DNA of 44,064 nucleotides from Sphingomonadales bacterium (GCA_016872115.1 VHBC01000019.1:1-44064), one strand, 5' to 3'; positions 17,208-26,757 are shown, counted from the stretch's first letter. The notes: generated by a model from the letters alone, not told the origin. Translations and numbers: made by a program.

Positions 17208-17851
17208 TGGTTAGACTTCTCAGTTTTTTATTGTTGATCAGTATTTTGTTTGCCTGCGGCAGAGAAAATAAAATACGTACATCACAGTTCGATATCCTGG
17301 AACAAAGCGCAGATAATGAACCTATTAAACAATATCAAGTTCATTTGAAAGTTGATAATATAGACTTGGTTTATCCCAATTTTGGTGGTCACCCATTCAG
17401 CAAACTCATGCAACACCTCATCAAGCTAGACACCATTGGTGTTTTTTGTGTTGGTCAACAAAAAATAAAGATCAACTACAAAGTCCTTTGGGCGACCGAC
17501 AAGGTGCTGAGTATGGAACAAGAAATCTGGATGGATTGCCCAATGGCAGAGGGGCAGCGCAAAACGACTGTCCATTTTTTATTTACAAGACAAGGCAAAC
17601 AAATCAATCGGTTGTTTTTAGAAGGTTCACCTGGTCTATTACAAGAAATTCGCGTGGCATTGCGCAAACGCAGTGCGCCATATTGTAGCCCTCCTAAAAT
17701 AGAGGAGGTATTTCCGGTTCTTCATTCAGGCCGTGTAGAGGTGACGCCTCATTATGCCAGTTCGCTTTGCGACACCACATTTCGACGCAAAGGAATCAGC
17801 CGTACAGATTTGCGCATCCGCAGCAATCAAAGCTTTTTGAAATTGCCTTAA
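17207..17851 (+). CDS. Hypothetical lipoprotein downstream of rimO
   Basis: The 214-residue protein starts with a lipoprotein signal (LLLISILFAC, lipidation Cys17) and is otherwise soluble, with a basic C-terminal third. Two further cysteine motifs (DCPMAE and PYCSPPK) could form disulphides. No family is recognised. Its ATG overlaps the rimO stop by 1 bp (TAATG), so it is cotranslated with rimO. Confidence 0.75.
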   Translation: MVRLLSFLLLISILFACGRENKIRTSQFDILEQSADNEPIKQYQVHLKVDNIDLVYPNFGGHPFSKLMQHLIKLDTIGVFCVGQQKIKINYKVLWATDKVLSMEQEIWMDCPMAEGQRKTTVHFLFTRQGKQINRLFLEGSPGLLQEIRVALRKRSAPYCSPPKIEEVFPVLHSGRVEVTPHYASSLCDTTFRRKGISRTDLRIRSNQSFLKLP

Positions 17852-17886
17852 TCGCCAAAGTGGCATGCTGCTTTGCAAGAAAATCT

Positions 17887-17894
17887 TATCTTTG
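17887..17894 (+). promoter_or_regulatory. -7 promoter element TATCTTTG upstream of fabG
   Basis: An exact TAnnTTTG match 24 bp before the fabG ATG, predicting a leader of roughly 18 bases. I see no TTG at the expected distance upstream, so only the -7 box is claimed. Confidence 0.4.
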
Positions 17895-17918
17895 AAAGCA
17901 AATACAATTTAAAACCAT

Positions 17919-18665
17919 ATGGGCTTACTCGACAACAAAGTTGTTCTCATTACAGGTGCATCAAGAGGCATTGGAAAAGCAATAGCAGAAACTTGCGTCA
18001 AGCAAGGGGCCATCGTTGCATTTACTTACTTATCATCTGAAGAAAAAGCACGTGCCCTAGAGGCAGAGCTCACCGCAAATGGCGGGACAGCTAAGGGTTT
18101 CCGCTCGGATGCATCTAAATTAGACGATGCACAGCAGTTAGTCGACGACGTAATTGCTGAATTTGGAACTGTAGACGTTTTGGTTAATAACGCGGGCATC
18201 ACCCGAGATACCCTTTTGATGCGCATGACTGAAGAACAATGGGACGAAGTGATCAACACCAACTTGAAATCTGCTTTCAATTTGACAAAAGCAGTCCAAA
18301 AACCGATGCTCAAAGCGCGTTCGGGTTCCATTATCAACATGAGTTCTGTCGTTGGTGTTAAAGGCAACGCAGGGCAGTCTAATTACGCCGCATCTAAAGC
18401 TGGTCTTATCGGTTTCACTAAATCAATCGCAGCTGAGCTCGGTTCAAGAAATATCCGTTGCAATGCCATTGCACCTGGCTTTATCGAAACCGAAATGACC
18501 GAAGTTTTAGATCAAGACGTGGTGGCATCTTGGCGCAATAGTATTCCACTCAAGCGCGGTGGGCAACCAGAAGATGTTGCAAATGCAACCGTATTCCTTG
18601 CTTCAGATTTATCAGCATATATCACAGGTCAAACGCTCCACGTTTGTGGAGGCATGCTCATGTAA
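17919..18665 (+). CDS. fabG: 3-oxoacyl-[acyl-carrier-protein] reductase FabG
   Basis: This 248-residue classical short-chain dehydrogenase has the cofactor loop TGASRGIGKAIA near residue 13, NNAG near residue 90, the catalytic Ser in NMSSVVG and the YAASK active-site pair. The C-terminal ITGQTLHVCGGMLM matches FabG closely. It reduces beta-ketoacyl-ACP with NADPH in fatty-acid elongation. hemB follows after 1 bp, so the two genes are one transcript; their functions are not obviously related. Other short-chain reductases look similar, but length and the C-terminal signature favour FabG. Confidence 0.92.
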   Translation: MGLLDNKVVLITGASRGIGKAIAETCVKQGAIVAFTYLSSEEKARALEAELTANGGTAKGFRSDASKLDDAQQLVDDVIAEFGTVDVLVNNAGITRDTLLMRMTEEQWDEVINTNLKSAFNLTKAVQKPMLKARSGSIINMSSVVGVKGNAGQSNYAASKAGLIGFTKSIAAELGSRNIRCNAIAPGFIETEMTEVLDQDVVASWRNSIPLKRGGQPEDVANATVFLASDLSAYITGQTLHVCGGMLM

Positions 18666-18666
18666 G

Positions 18667-19641
18667 ATGAACACCATTCGCCCACGTCGCAATCGCAAAA
18701 ACAGTGCTATACGCCAAATGGTCGAAGAAACGCATTTGGGTGCGCAGCATTTGATTTATCCTCTTTTTCTTAAAGATGGTAAAGGAATCAAGGATGAAGT
18801 TGCTTCTTTGCCCAATAATTTCCGTTGGTCTCTGGATTTACTGTTGCCAGAAATCGAGGCATGTTTAAATTTAGGCATATCGACTTTCGATATTTTTCCT
18901 GCGGTGGACGAAGCGCTCAAGGATCAAATAGCAAGTTACAGCTATGCCAGCGATAACTTCTACCTCAATGCGATTCACCAGATCAAGCAAAGGTTTCCCG
19001 AGGCAGTCATTATGACCGACGTCGCCATGGATCCGTATTCATCGGATGGCCACGACGGTTTGGTGCAAGATGGCCGCATTCTCAATGATGAAACGCTGCC
19101 AATTCTAGCCAAAATGACTTTAGCGCAAGCCCAAGCGGGAGCTGACATCATTGGGCCTTCAGACATGATGGACGGCCGCGTGGGTTATCTAAGGCAAGCA
19201 CTTGATGACGAAGGTTTTACCGATGTGTCCATCATGTCTTATACTGCTAAATATGCCAGTGCATTCTATGGTCCATTTCGCGATGCGCTCAATTCTGCAC
19301 CCAAAATGGGCGATAAAAAGACCTATCAAATGAATCCGGCCAACAAAAGAGAGGCGCTATTAGAGGCGCAACTCGATTTTGAAGAAGGTGCCGATATGCT
19401 GATGGTCAAGCCCGCGCTGTGTTATTTAGACGTCATTTCCTTGCTCAAAGAAAATTTTCCATTACCTATAACTGCCTATAACGTCAGCGGCGAGTGCGCT
19501 ATGGTTTACGCGGCCGCTCAAAACGGTTGGCTAGATTACCAACGCGCCGTTTCAGAGATGTTGCTCAGTATGCGCAGGGCAGGTGCCGATGGCATTCTTA
19601 CTTACTTTGCCAAAGATTTTGCGCAATTTTTGCGCTGCTAA
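18667..19641 (+). CDS. hemB: Delta-aminolevulinic acid dehydratase (porphobilinogen synthase)
   Basis: I use the ATG at 18667, directly after the fabG stop; a longer frame would overlap fabG by about 100 bp. The 324-residue enzyme condenses two 5-aminolevulinates into porphobilinogen in haem synthesis. The Schiff-base lysines are Lys195 (SYTAKYASAFYGP) and Lys248 (MLMVKPA). The metal-site segment TDVAMDPYSSDGHDG (117-131) has Ala and Asp where zinc-dependent enzymes have three cysteines, so this is the magnesium/cysteine-free type seen in Pseudomonas. Confidence 0.95.
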   Translation: MNTIRPRRNRKNSAIRQMVEETHLGAQHLIYPLFLKDGKGIKDEVASLPNNFRWSLDLLLPEIEACLNLGISTFDIFPAVDEALKDQIASYSYASDNFYLNAIHQIKQRFPEAVIMTDVAMDPYSSDGHDGLVQDGRILNDETLPILAKMTLAQAQAGADIIGPSDMMDGRVGYLRQALDDEGFTDVSIMSYTAKYASAFYGPFRDALNSAPKMGDKKTYQMNPANKREALLEAQLDFEEGADMLMVKPALCYLDVISLLKENFPLPITAYNVSGECAMVYAAAQNGWLDYQRAVSEMLLSMRRAGADGILTYFAKDFAQFLRC

Positions 19642-19651
19642 TTTTGCTCTC

Positions 19652-21142
19652 ATGTCTTTAGAACTAACTACAGCATACCTGAGTTTAGAAGAATTTGAAA
19701 ATATCTTAAATGATTCAGAAGAACTCGTACTTTCCAAAGAGCTCGTTGAGCGCATTAATGCCTGTCGGAACTACCTGGATCAAAAAGTAACCCAATCTGA
19801 GCAGCTCATCTACGGCGTCAATACTGGCTTTGGGTCGCTTTGCGATACCGCCGTGAGCAAACAAGACCTCGAACAATTGCAGCGCAACTTAGTTTGTTCT
19901 CACGCCTGCGGAATGGGCGAGGAGGTGCCGCAGCCAATCGTTCGCCGCATGCTCTTATTGAAAATTTTAGGTTTGTCAAAAGGCGCTTCTGGTGTTCAGC
20001 TTGCAACGGTGGAACGCCTCTTATTTTTTTACAATAACCACATATACCCGGTGGTGTATCAGCAGGGCAGTTTGGGTGCCTCTGGTGATTTAGCGCCGCT
20101 TGCGCATCTGTGCTTACCATTGCTCGGAGAAGGAGAGGTATATATTGATAATCAAAAGATTAGTAGTACTGAATTAAATAAAAGATTTAATTTAAAACCG
20201 ATTGTACTGCAGTCCAAAGAAGGTTTGGCTTTGCTCAACGGCACCCAATTTATGTCTGCTTATGCTACCTATGCGCTTGATTTCGCCTACCGCTTGTTCG
20301 ACGGTTTTAACCAGGTAGCAGCCCTATCTATGGAAGCCTACGACGCCCGCACTGAACCATTTTTAGCAAATGTCAACGAAATTCGCAATCAAGTGGGCCA
20401 GATTCGCGTAGCGGCCTGGTTTAGGGCACAACTAAAAGGCAGTGAAATCATGGCTCAAGCCAAGGCCCATGTGCAAGATCCATATTCTTTTCGCTGTATT
20501 CCTCAGGTTCATGGTGCCACTTTAGATACACTAGACCACGCCAACCAAATTATCACCCGAGAACTCAATGCCGTAACAGACAACCCCACTGTTTTTCCCG
20601 ACGACGATCAAGTCGTTTCTGCAGGAAACTTCCACGGACAACCTTTGGCGCTCATTCTAGACTTCTTGGCCATTGCGATGGCCGAAATGGGCAGTATCTC
20701 GGAGCGTCGTACGTACAAGCTTATTTCCGGAACACGTGGTTTGCACGCATTTTTAGTCCAGAACCCAGGTCTCAATTCTGGCCTCATGATCAGTCATTAC
20801 ACATGCGCGTCAATCGTAAGTCAGAACAAACAATTGTGCACGCCAGCTTCCGTAGATACAATCGACAGTAGCAATGGCCAAGAAGACCACGTCAGTATGG
20901 GCGCTAATGCAGCCACCAAATTGTACCGTGTTTTAGATAACTGTCAAAAAATTCTGGCTATTGAATTAATGCATGCTGCCCAAGGACTTGAATTCAGGCG
21001 CCCACTCAAGGCAGCTGTTTGGTCAGAAAATCTTTTTGAAGCGTACAGAGTTTTGGTGCCGAGTTTAGAAACGGATCGTGTGCTCGCTACAGATTTGGCC
21101 ATAAGCGTGGCCTTCATTCAAGAATATATCCAACATGACTGA
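19652..21142 (+). CDS. hutH: Histidine ammonia-lyase (MIO-dependent aromatic amino-acid lyase)
   Basis: Starting at the ATG at 19652 the protein is 496 residues, normal for the family. The MIO prosthetic group would form from Ala143-Ser144-Gly145 in GSLGASGDLAPL. The Tyr in IYGVNTGFG (Tyr54) is present. The substrate-selectivity pair is Ser-His (residues 83-84 in VCSHACGMGE), which favours histidine over tyrosine or phenylalanine. QEDHVSMG near the C-terminus carries the expected active-site Glu. It deaminates histidine to urocanate. No other hut gene is in the window, so the downstream steps must lie elsewhere. It follows hemB by 10 bp. Confidence 0.9.
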   Translation: MSLELTTAYLSLEEFENILNDSEELVLSKELVERINACRNYLDQKVTQSEQLIYGVNTGFGSLCDTAVSKQDLEQLQRNLVCSHACGMGEEVPQPIVRRMLLLKILGLSKGASGVQLATVERLLFFYNNHIYPVVYQQGSLGASGDLAPLAHLCLPLLGEGEVYIDNQKISSTELNKRFNLKPIVLQSKEGLALLNGTQFMSAYATYALDFAYRLFDGFNQVAALSMEAYDARTEPFLANVNEIRNQVGQIRVAAWFRAQLKGSEIMAQAKAHVQDPYSFRCIPQVHGATLDTLDHANQIITRELNAVTDNPTVFPDDDQVVSAGNFHGQPLALILDFLAIAMAEMGSISERRTYKLISGTRGLHAFLVQNPGLNSGLMISHYTCASIVSQNKQLCTPASVDTIDSSNGQEDHVSMGANAATKLYRVLDNCQKILAIELMHAAQGLEFRRPLKAAVWSENLFEAYRVLVPSLETDRVLATDLAISVAFIQEYIQHD

Positions 21143-21629
21143 ACCGGTTAAGAAGCGCCCTGTTTTTCTACTTGTGTTGGTGATTTTATCGGCCATCAAT
21201 ATCGGATTTGGCTCTTTGGGTTCTCTAAGTGGTATGCTCGGTGTCAAACCAGATGCGGCAACCATTAAAAGCACGAAGTTAGATTTTGCAAAAATGCGCA
21301 CGCAACTCGAGCAAGCAAACGCCGAAGATTTTATTTACATTATCGACCAGATGGAAGGTGTTACGCTGAATATGTTTCGCAATTTTCAAGCATACAATAG
21401 TGTACAGTTCCTATTTTTTGTAAGCGGTTTTATCGGGATTTTACTGATGTACCGCGCCAAAAAGTTAGGCTTTCACTTTTATATTATCTATACAATAGGC
21501 ACCACTTTTTTACCATATTTCTTCAATCCGTTGAGCGGAATTCCAACACTACTCACCATTTTTGGTGTCCTATATGGTGGTTTTTGGGTTTTACTATACA
21601 GCCGAAATTTGCATTGGCTTAAAGACTAA
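21135..21629 (+). CDS. Small multi-pass membrane protein of unknown function
   Basis: The 164-residue protein has about four hydrophobic helices (roughly residues 10-32, 92-112, 115-135 and 138-156) and a charged segment between the first and second. No family is recognised with confidence. It overlaps hutH by 8 bp, so it is translated from the same mRNA, and it is the last gene before the convergent FAD-oxidase unit 12 bp away. Confidence 0.7.
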   Translation: MTEPVKKRPVFLLVLVILSAINIGFGSLGSLSGMLGVKPDAATIKSTKLDFAKMRTQLEQANAEDFIYIIDQMEGVTLNMFRNFQAYNSVQFLFFVSGFIGILLMYRAKKLGFHFYIIYTIGTTFLPYFFNPLSGIPTLLTIFGVLYGGFWVLLYSRNLHWLKD

Positions 21630-21641
21630 TCAGGCCGGTAA

Positions 21642-23036
21642 TTAGAATATTTTCCCGGGATTTAATATTCCGTTTGGATCAAAAACCTTTTTAATACCAG
21701 CCATTAAATCGAGCCCTGCTTTGCCAAATGCCAAATCCATGTAGGGTTTCTGAACCAAACCAATGCCGTGCTCACCAGATATTGTCCCACCCATTTCAAC
21801 GACTGCAGCAAAGATTTCGCGAATCGCGACGCTTAGTTCTTCATTCCAAAAAGCGTCACTGAGTTCCCCTTTGATAATATTTACATGTAAGTTACCGTCA
21901 CCAGCGTGCCCATAACAAACAGATTCAAAGCCGTATTTGGCGCCAACGTCCTTTACTGTTTGCAGCAAGTTTGGTAATTGGTAGCGTGGCACAACGGTAT
22001 CTTCTTCTTTATAAACCGATTGCACTTTTACCGCTTCACCGACTTTACGACGCAAGCTCCATAAGGTATTTTTTTGAGCTTCAGATTCAGCAAAAAGAAT
22101 TTCATCGGTTTCAAATTGTTCTAATACACCTAAAATAGCTTCGCATTCTTTCATGAGTTGCTCTGGATCGAAGCCATCAACTTCAATCAATAGGTGCGCA
22201 GCGTGATTGTCTTTGACTTCAATGCTGTAATCGCCGGAAAATGCTTGAGACCATAGCAGTGCGTTGTGTTCCATGAATTCCATACCGCTAGGCGTGATCC
22301 CCGCATTGAAAATGGCTGCAACGGCCTCACAGGCAAGTTTCGCATCGAAAAATGGCACCAACATCAGTAGCGTATGTGTTGGGTGAGGAATGAGTTTGAG
22401 CACAATTTTGGTCACAAAAGCGAGGGTGCCTTCAGAGCCAACTACAAGTTGGGTAAGGTTGTAACCGGTTGCATTTTTAAGTACGTTAGCGCCTGTCCAC
22501 ATGATGGTGCCGTCGGCTAGTACAATTTCTAAATTCAGAACGTAGTCTTTGGTGACGCCGTATTTTACGGCTTTTGGCCCTCCGGAGTTTTCTGCAATAT
22601 TGCCGCCTATAAAGCAAGATCCTTTACTCGCTGGGTCAGGTGGATAAAACAAGCCTTTGGCCCTGACTGCATCTTGGAGTGCTTCTGTAATGACACCAGG
22701 TTCTGTGATGACTTGGGCATTTTTCTCGTCAATTTCGATAATGCGATTGAGCTTTTCACTGCTCAGTAAAACACCGCCGTGTATTGGTAAGCAACCCCCA
22801 CTCAGACCCGTTCTAGCACCAGCCGGGGTTACCGGAATATTGTTTTGATTGCAATATTTTAAAATAGCAGATACTTCTTGCGTGTTTTCTGGAAACAGGA
22901 CCACGTGTGGCGTAAAATGTAAATCTTCGGTGTGGTCGTGGTTATAGGCCTCTCGTGTTGGGAGGTCAGCTTTGCAGCGTAGGCCTAATAACGCTTCAAA
23001 AAAGGAAAGGTCTTGGCTTGTAACTTGATGAAACAT
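21642..23036 (-). CDS. FAD-linked oxidase, GlcD/D-lactate dehydrogenase type
   Basis: The 464-residue protein has the PCMH-type FAD-binding domain, with PVTPAGARTGLSGG near residue 73 and GNIAENSGGPKAVKYGVTKD near residue 150. It also has the C-terminal oxidase domain with CYGHAGDGNLHVN and SGEHGIGLVQKPYM. Members oxidise 2-hydroxy acids such as glycolate or D-lactate. No GlcE or GlcF partner or separate iron-sulphur subunit lies beside it, so a single-chain D-lactate dehydrogenase-like role is at least as likely as glycolate oxidase. Its ATG overlaps the upstream methyltransferase stop by 1 bp. Confidence 0.88.
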   Translation of the reverse strand: MFHQVTSQDLSFFEALLGLRCKADLPTREAYNHDHTEDLHFTPHVVLFPENTQEVSAILKYCNQNNIPVTPAGARTGLSGGCLPIHGGVLLSSEKLNRIIEIDEKNAQVITEPGVITEALQDAVRAKGLFYPPDPASKGSCFIGGNIAENSGGPKAVKYGVTKDYVLNLEIVLADGTIMWTGANVLKNATGYNLTQLVVGSEGTLAFVTKIVLKLIPHPTHTLLMLVPFFDAKLACEAVAAIFNAGITPSGMEFMEHNALLWSQAFSGDYSIEVKDNHAAHLLIEVDGFDPEQLMKECEAILGVLEQFETDEILFAESEAQKNTLWSLRRKVGEAVKVQSVYKEEDTVVPRYQLPNLLQTVKDVGAKYGFESVCYGHAGDGNLHVNIIKGELSDAFWNEELSVAIREIFAAVVEMGGTISGEHGIGLVQKPYMDLAFGKAGLDLMAGIKKVFDPNGILNPGKIF

Positions 23037-23890
23037 TAGGATTGCATTTTTTTAGCACCAACAAAGAAAATATCAAAGGTATTGAATGGAATCGCTGCTC
23101 CCCTTGGAATGTGTCGGTAAATCCATTGGTGAAAACGCGATGGCTTTTTATTGAGGATGAATAAGGCAAAATAAATAAGCCCTAAAGATCTGTAAACAGG
23201 GGGGTATTTGACGAAAATGGGTTCAAAACCATTATCTAGTAGCAATTTTTGAATGCTCTTTTTAGTGAAATAATGTAAATGCGTAGGCGGATGAATCATG
23301 CGCCATTTTTTACCTTGAAGACGCGATAGCGCTGCACCAAAATCTCCGGTCGTAAGATAGAGCATACCTGCAGGCTTACAGCTTTCATGTGCTTTTTTAA
23401 TAAATGCGGCCGGATCAGCGAGATGCTCGATGACATCCCACATGAAAATGGCATCTTGCTTCGTTTCAGAAGGGATGTCTAAAAAATTAGCTGCCGAAAA
23501 AAATGGCCCAAAATGCTGATTAGCATAGGCAATAGCATCAGCAGAGATGTCGTAGCCTATATATTTGACATTTGGAAACCTGTTTTGCAGTGTTTGGTAA
23601 AAAAAACCGTAAGCGCAGCCAATTTCAAGAGCGCTGTTTAAATATGGAATTTGTTTGGAAATTGTTTTGATCCGCTTTTTAAAATTGAGTTGGAGGATAT
23701 CTTTATCTGCTAAATAATCGGCGTATTCTTCGCCTTTGAAGTAATTTTCGGCATAAAGTGCTTGCAAAAATGCATGATCTAATTGTAGGTTAGCCCAGCC
23801 ATGCTTACAATGATTGCATTGAAGCAAAGTGTCATTATAAATTGACTTTGTTACTGAAGATTGGCAGATCGGACAGTCCGTATTTTCCAT
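23036..23890 (-). CDS. Class I SAM methyltransferase with N-terminal zinc ribbon
   Basis: I choose the ATG at 23890 (284 residues) over a longer frame that would overlap the divergent thiolase start. Two Cys pairs (CPICQS and CNHCKHGW) form a zinc ribbon at residues 5-30. A Rossmann domain follows, with ALEIGCAYGFFYQTL as the SAM motif and IFMWDVIEHLADP as motif II. This layout is typical of methyltransferases acting on sugars or small molecules in cell-surface glycan pathways, but no substrate can be named. It is cotranslated with the FAD oxidase. Confidence 0.85.
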   Translation of the reverse strand: MENTDCPICQSSVTKSIYNDTLLQCNHCKHGWANLQLDHAFLQALYAENYFKGEEYADYLADKDILQLNFKKRIKTISKQIPYLNSALEIGCAYGFFYQTLQNRFPNVKYIGYDISADAIAYANQHFGPFFSAANFLDIPSETKQDAIFMWDVIEHLADPAAFIKKAHESCKPAGMLYLTTGDFGAALSRLQGKKWRMIHPPTHLHYFTKKSIQKLLLDNGFEPIFVKYPPVYRSLGLIYFALFILNKKPSRFHQWIYRHIPRGAAIPFNTFDIFFVGAKKMQS

Positions 23891-23921
23891 TACAGCGAAC
23901 TTAACTAAAATTGGCGAATTC

Positions 23922-23949
23922 TTGTCGACGGCGCATTTTATTTTATCTT
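23922..23949 (+). promoter_or_regulatory. Promoter of the thiolase/surface-cassette operon
   Basis: TTG at 23922-23924 and TATCTTTG at 23942-23949 are 17 bp apart, a good match to the Bacteroidota -33/-7 promoter. The -7 box ends 19 bp before the thiolase ATG at 23969, giving a short leader. Confidence 0.55.
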
Positions 23950-23968
23950 TGAATAGAAAAACAAATTC

Positions 23969-25177
23969 ATGTCCCAAGAAGTATTTTTAATAGATGGTAT
24001 CCGCAGTGCAATTGGTAATTTCGGCGGGAGTTTAGCCCCTTTGCGCGCCGACGACCTCGCTGCCAAAGTACTTGCAGGGTTATTAGAACGAAACCCGGGC
24101 TTAGATCCAAATGGCATTGAAGATGTCTTGCTGGGCTGTGCCAATCAGGCCGGTGAAGATAACCGCAATGTTGCAAGAATGGCCTCCCTTTTGGCTGGAT
24201 ATCCACAAACAGTTCCGGGTGAAACCATCAACAGGCTTTGCGCTTCGGGTTTAGCAGCAGCTATCAACGCCACCCGCGCATTGCGCCTAGGCGAGGGCAA
24301 TGTATATGTGGCCGGCGGAGTCGAGCACATGACACGCGGTCCTTGGGTCATTTCCAAAACTTCAAGTGCGTTTGGCCGCGACGCCCAAATGTTCGATTCC
24401 AGTTTTGGTTGGCGTTTTATCAATCCACAAATGGAAGCATTATACGGCGTAGACAGCATGGGCATGACCGCTGAAAACCTCGCCGAAAGGTACAATATCT
24501 CTAGAGCCGACCAAGATGCTTTTGCAGCTTGGAGCCAGCAGAAAACAGCCGTTGCCCAAGCAGCGGGTTTCTATCAAGGAGAAATCTTGCCCATCGAAAT
24601 CCCTCAAAAAAAGGGAGAGGCCCTTCGTTTTGAAAAAGATGAATTCTCTAGGTCCAATACCACAATTGAAACCTTATCCAAGCTCAAGCCAGCTTTCAAA
24701 AAAGAGGGTAGCGTCACTGCAGGAAATGCCTCTGGGCTCAACGACGGCGCAGCAGCGTTGCTTTTGGCCAATGCCACTGGCGTACAACAACACGGCCTCA
24801 AGCCAATTGCTAAAATTCTTTCGGCAGCTGTTGCTGGGGTAGAACCCCGCATCATGGGCATTGGCCCAGTGCCGGCAAGCCAAAAAGCTTTAGAACGCGC
24901 TGGTCTCACTTTAGCCGATATCGACCTGATTGAAATCAATGAAGCCTTTGCAGCCCAGGTTTTGGCTTGCACACGCGCCCTCGGTTTAGAAGACCGCGAT
25001 CCGCGCATTAACCCCAATGGTGGTGCCATTTCTTTGGGGCATCCGCTCGGTATGTCGGGCGCCCGCTTGCTCTTAACAGCAGCCAGAGAACTCCAGCGTA
25101 GCAACAAACGCTTCGCACTAGTCACCATGTGCATTGGCGTAGGGCAGGGCTATGCCGCAATAATTGAAAAAGTATAA
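23969..25177 (+). CDS. Thiolase (acetyl-CoA C-acyltransferase), PcaF/PaaJ-like
   Basis: The 402-residue enzyme has the thiolase active-site cysteine Cys91 in NRLCASGLAAA, His358 in LGHPLGMSGAR and Cys388 in TMCIGVGQG. The segments LLGCANQAGEDNRNVARMA and DPRINPNGGAISLGHPLG closely resemble 3-oxoadipyl-CoA thiolases (PcaF, PaaJ), which cleave beta-ketoadipyl-CoA to succinyl-CoA and acetyl-CoA. No other aromatic-degradation gene is in the window, so a general acetyl-CoA acyltransferase role is also possible. The next gene, a lipoprotein, starts on the base after the stop codon. Confidence 0.9.
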   Translation: MSQEVFLIDGIRSAIGNFGGSLAPLRADDLAAKVLAGLLERNPGLDPNGIEDVLLGCANQAGEDNRNVARMASLLAGYPQTVPGETINRLCASGLAAAINATRALRLGEGNVYVAGGVEHMTRGPWVISKTSSAFGRDAQMFDSSFGWRFINPQMEALYGVDSMGMTAENLAERYNISRADQDAFAAWSQQKTAVAQAAGFYQGEILPIEIPQKKGEALRFEKDEFSRSNTTIETLSKLKPAFKKEGSVTAGNASGLNDGAAALLLANATGVQQHGLKPIAKILSAAVAGVEPRIMGIGPVPASQKALERAGLTLADIDLIEINEAFAAQVLACTRALGLEDRDPRINPNGGAISLGHPLGMSGARLLLTAARELQRSNKRFALVTMCIGVGQGYAAIIEKV

Positions 25178-26755
25178 ATGCGTATCCTACTTTCACTTAT
25201 TATTGTTGTAACATTGGCCTCTTGTAAAAAAGAAGGCACGCGCTGGCAATCCGATTGGATTTTGCCCGTAGTCAATGACACCCTTAGTTTAAAGCACCTT
25301 TACAACGATTCTACCCTGTCACTTAATGCGGGTCAAATCGATGTTGATCTCACCCGAAATATCCTCAATATAGGGCTTTCCGATATCATTCAAATTCCGG
25401 ACACAAGCATCGTTCAGACCTATCAATCCAATTTTACGGTCAACAACGTTTCGCCGGGTTTCATGTTTGTCAATAGCGTTAAAACCCATGATCTCGAACT
25501 CGCTGATATCCAACTCAAAAAAGTACGTGTTCAGAGTGGTCAAATTCAGTTAAAAGTATATAATCCGCTCAACACGGCAGTTCTTTATCAAATTGAACTT
25601 CCCGGCGTGAGTTCCAATGGTCAGGTCTTTGTTCAAAATTATACAGTTGCGGCCGGTACGGTGCAAAACCCTACCATCTCCGTTGAAACAATAGACCTCA
25701 GTGGCTATGATATTGACCTCAGTGGCACACAAGGTTTGGAATTCAATAAACTCCAATCAAAACTGACCCTCAAGACCGACCCTAATGGCGCTACGGTTTC
25801 TATTTACAACAACCAAGTATTTAAGTTTGAAGCAGCTTTCAAAAACCTACGCTTCGATTACGCAAAAGGTTATTTTGGTTCAACCATATTGGCCGGCACT
25901 GAGCAATTTACCCTTCCTTATCTAGACCTCATTACAAACGGTAATATAATGCTACCTGATCTTCAAATGGACCTCACCATTGAGAACGGTTTCAAAATGG
26001 CATTGCGCGCTCAAATTGAACAATTAAGCGCAACCAATAGTCAAGGGCAAACCATCGGTTTGTCGGCCCCAAGCATTGGGCCAAGTATGTTTATCGCTCC
26101 TGCAACCGGGAGTTGGAATTCTTTGCAACCTTCAACTTTGAATTTGCATTTTGACCAAAATAATTCCAACATTAAAAATTACCTAGAAAATCTCGGTGCT
26201 CAGCAGCAAATCAGTTACCAAATTCAACCCAACCCATGGGGAAATACAAGTGCTGGTCACGACGAAGCTTTTGCGCACAGCCGCTTGAAACTCAAAGTTG
26301 CGGCTCAAATGCCGCTCTCCTTTAGCGCAGACGGCCTTACCTTGCAAGATACCTTTTCAATCGATTTAGCGCAGGATTTGAATAAATCTCATATCAGTGC
26401 CGCAACACTCATTTTAGACGCCACCAATGCTTTTCCTTTAGCTTGTGACCTTGTCTTTTATTTCATGAAAGATGGTCAAATCTGGCACACAGTAATGGCA
26501 GATGCACAACTGGCTTCGGCCTTACTCGGTCAAGTAGATCCGCTAGATGGTATATTAAAGAAAAAAAGTAAAATCAATATTGCACTTTCGTCCGAGGTAG
26601 TTGCCGATCTACAAGACCTCAATCAGGTGTTGGTAAGTGCAACCTTTGCAACTACAGATCCCAATACTGGTTTGCCAAGTGCGCAAAGTGTTCAGGCTAA
26701 TGCGTTTTTGGCACTTCAAATGAAGCTCCAACTCCAAACCCAAATCAAGCCCTGA
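25178..26755 (+). CDS. Large beta-rich lipoprotein of unknown function
   Basis: The 525-residue protein has a lipoprotein signal (MRILLSLIIVVTLASC, lipidation Cys16, followed by KKEG). The rest is Asn/Thr/Gln-rich and predicted beta-strand, with alternating hydrophobic residues and no recognised domain. The start immediately follows the thiolase stop, and the barrel gene follows after 2 bp. The order lipoprotein, barrel, T9SS cargo suggests that the three products meet at the outer membrane; that is an inference from gene order. Confidence 0.72.
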   Translation: MRILLSLIIVVTLASCKKEGTRWQSDWILPVVNDTLSLKHLYNDSTLSLNAGQIDVDLTRNILNIGLSDIIQIPDTSIVQTYQSNFTVNNVSPGFMFVNSVKTHDLELADIQLKKVRVQSGQIQLKVYNPLNTAVLYQIELPGVSSNGQVFVQNYTVAAGTVQNPTISVETIDLSGYDIDLSGTQGLEFNKLQSKLTLKTDPNGATVSIYNNQVFKFEAAFKNLRFDYAKGYFGSTILAGTEQFTLPYLDLITNGNIMLPDLQMDLTIENGFKMALRAQIEQLSATNSQGQTIGLSAPSIGPSMFIAPATGSWNSLQPSTLNLHFDQNNSNIKNYLENLGAQQQISYQIQPNPWGNTSAGHDEAFAHSRLKLKVAAQMPLSFSADGLTLQDTFSIDLAQDLNKSHISAATLILDATNAFPLACDLVFYFMKDGQIWHTVMADAQLASALLGQVDPLDGILKKKSKINIALSSEVVADLQDLNQVLVSATFATTDPNTGLPSAQSVQANAFLALQMKLQLQTQIKP

Positions 26756-26757
26756 TC

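Noticed and set aside
18559..18666. Upstream extension of hemB
   Set aside because: It lies inside fabG in another frame; hemB homology begins at the ATG at 18667.
19583..19651. Upstream extension of hutH
   Set aside because: It overlaps hemB; the ATG at 19652 gives the normal N-terminus.
24604..25134. 176-codon minus-strand frame opposite the thiolase gene
   Set aside because: Long because of biased codon use in the thiolase gene; it has no homology-like motif and lies opposite a certain gene.
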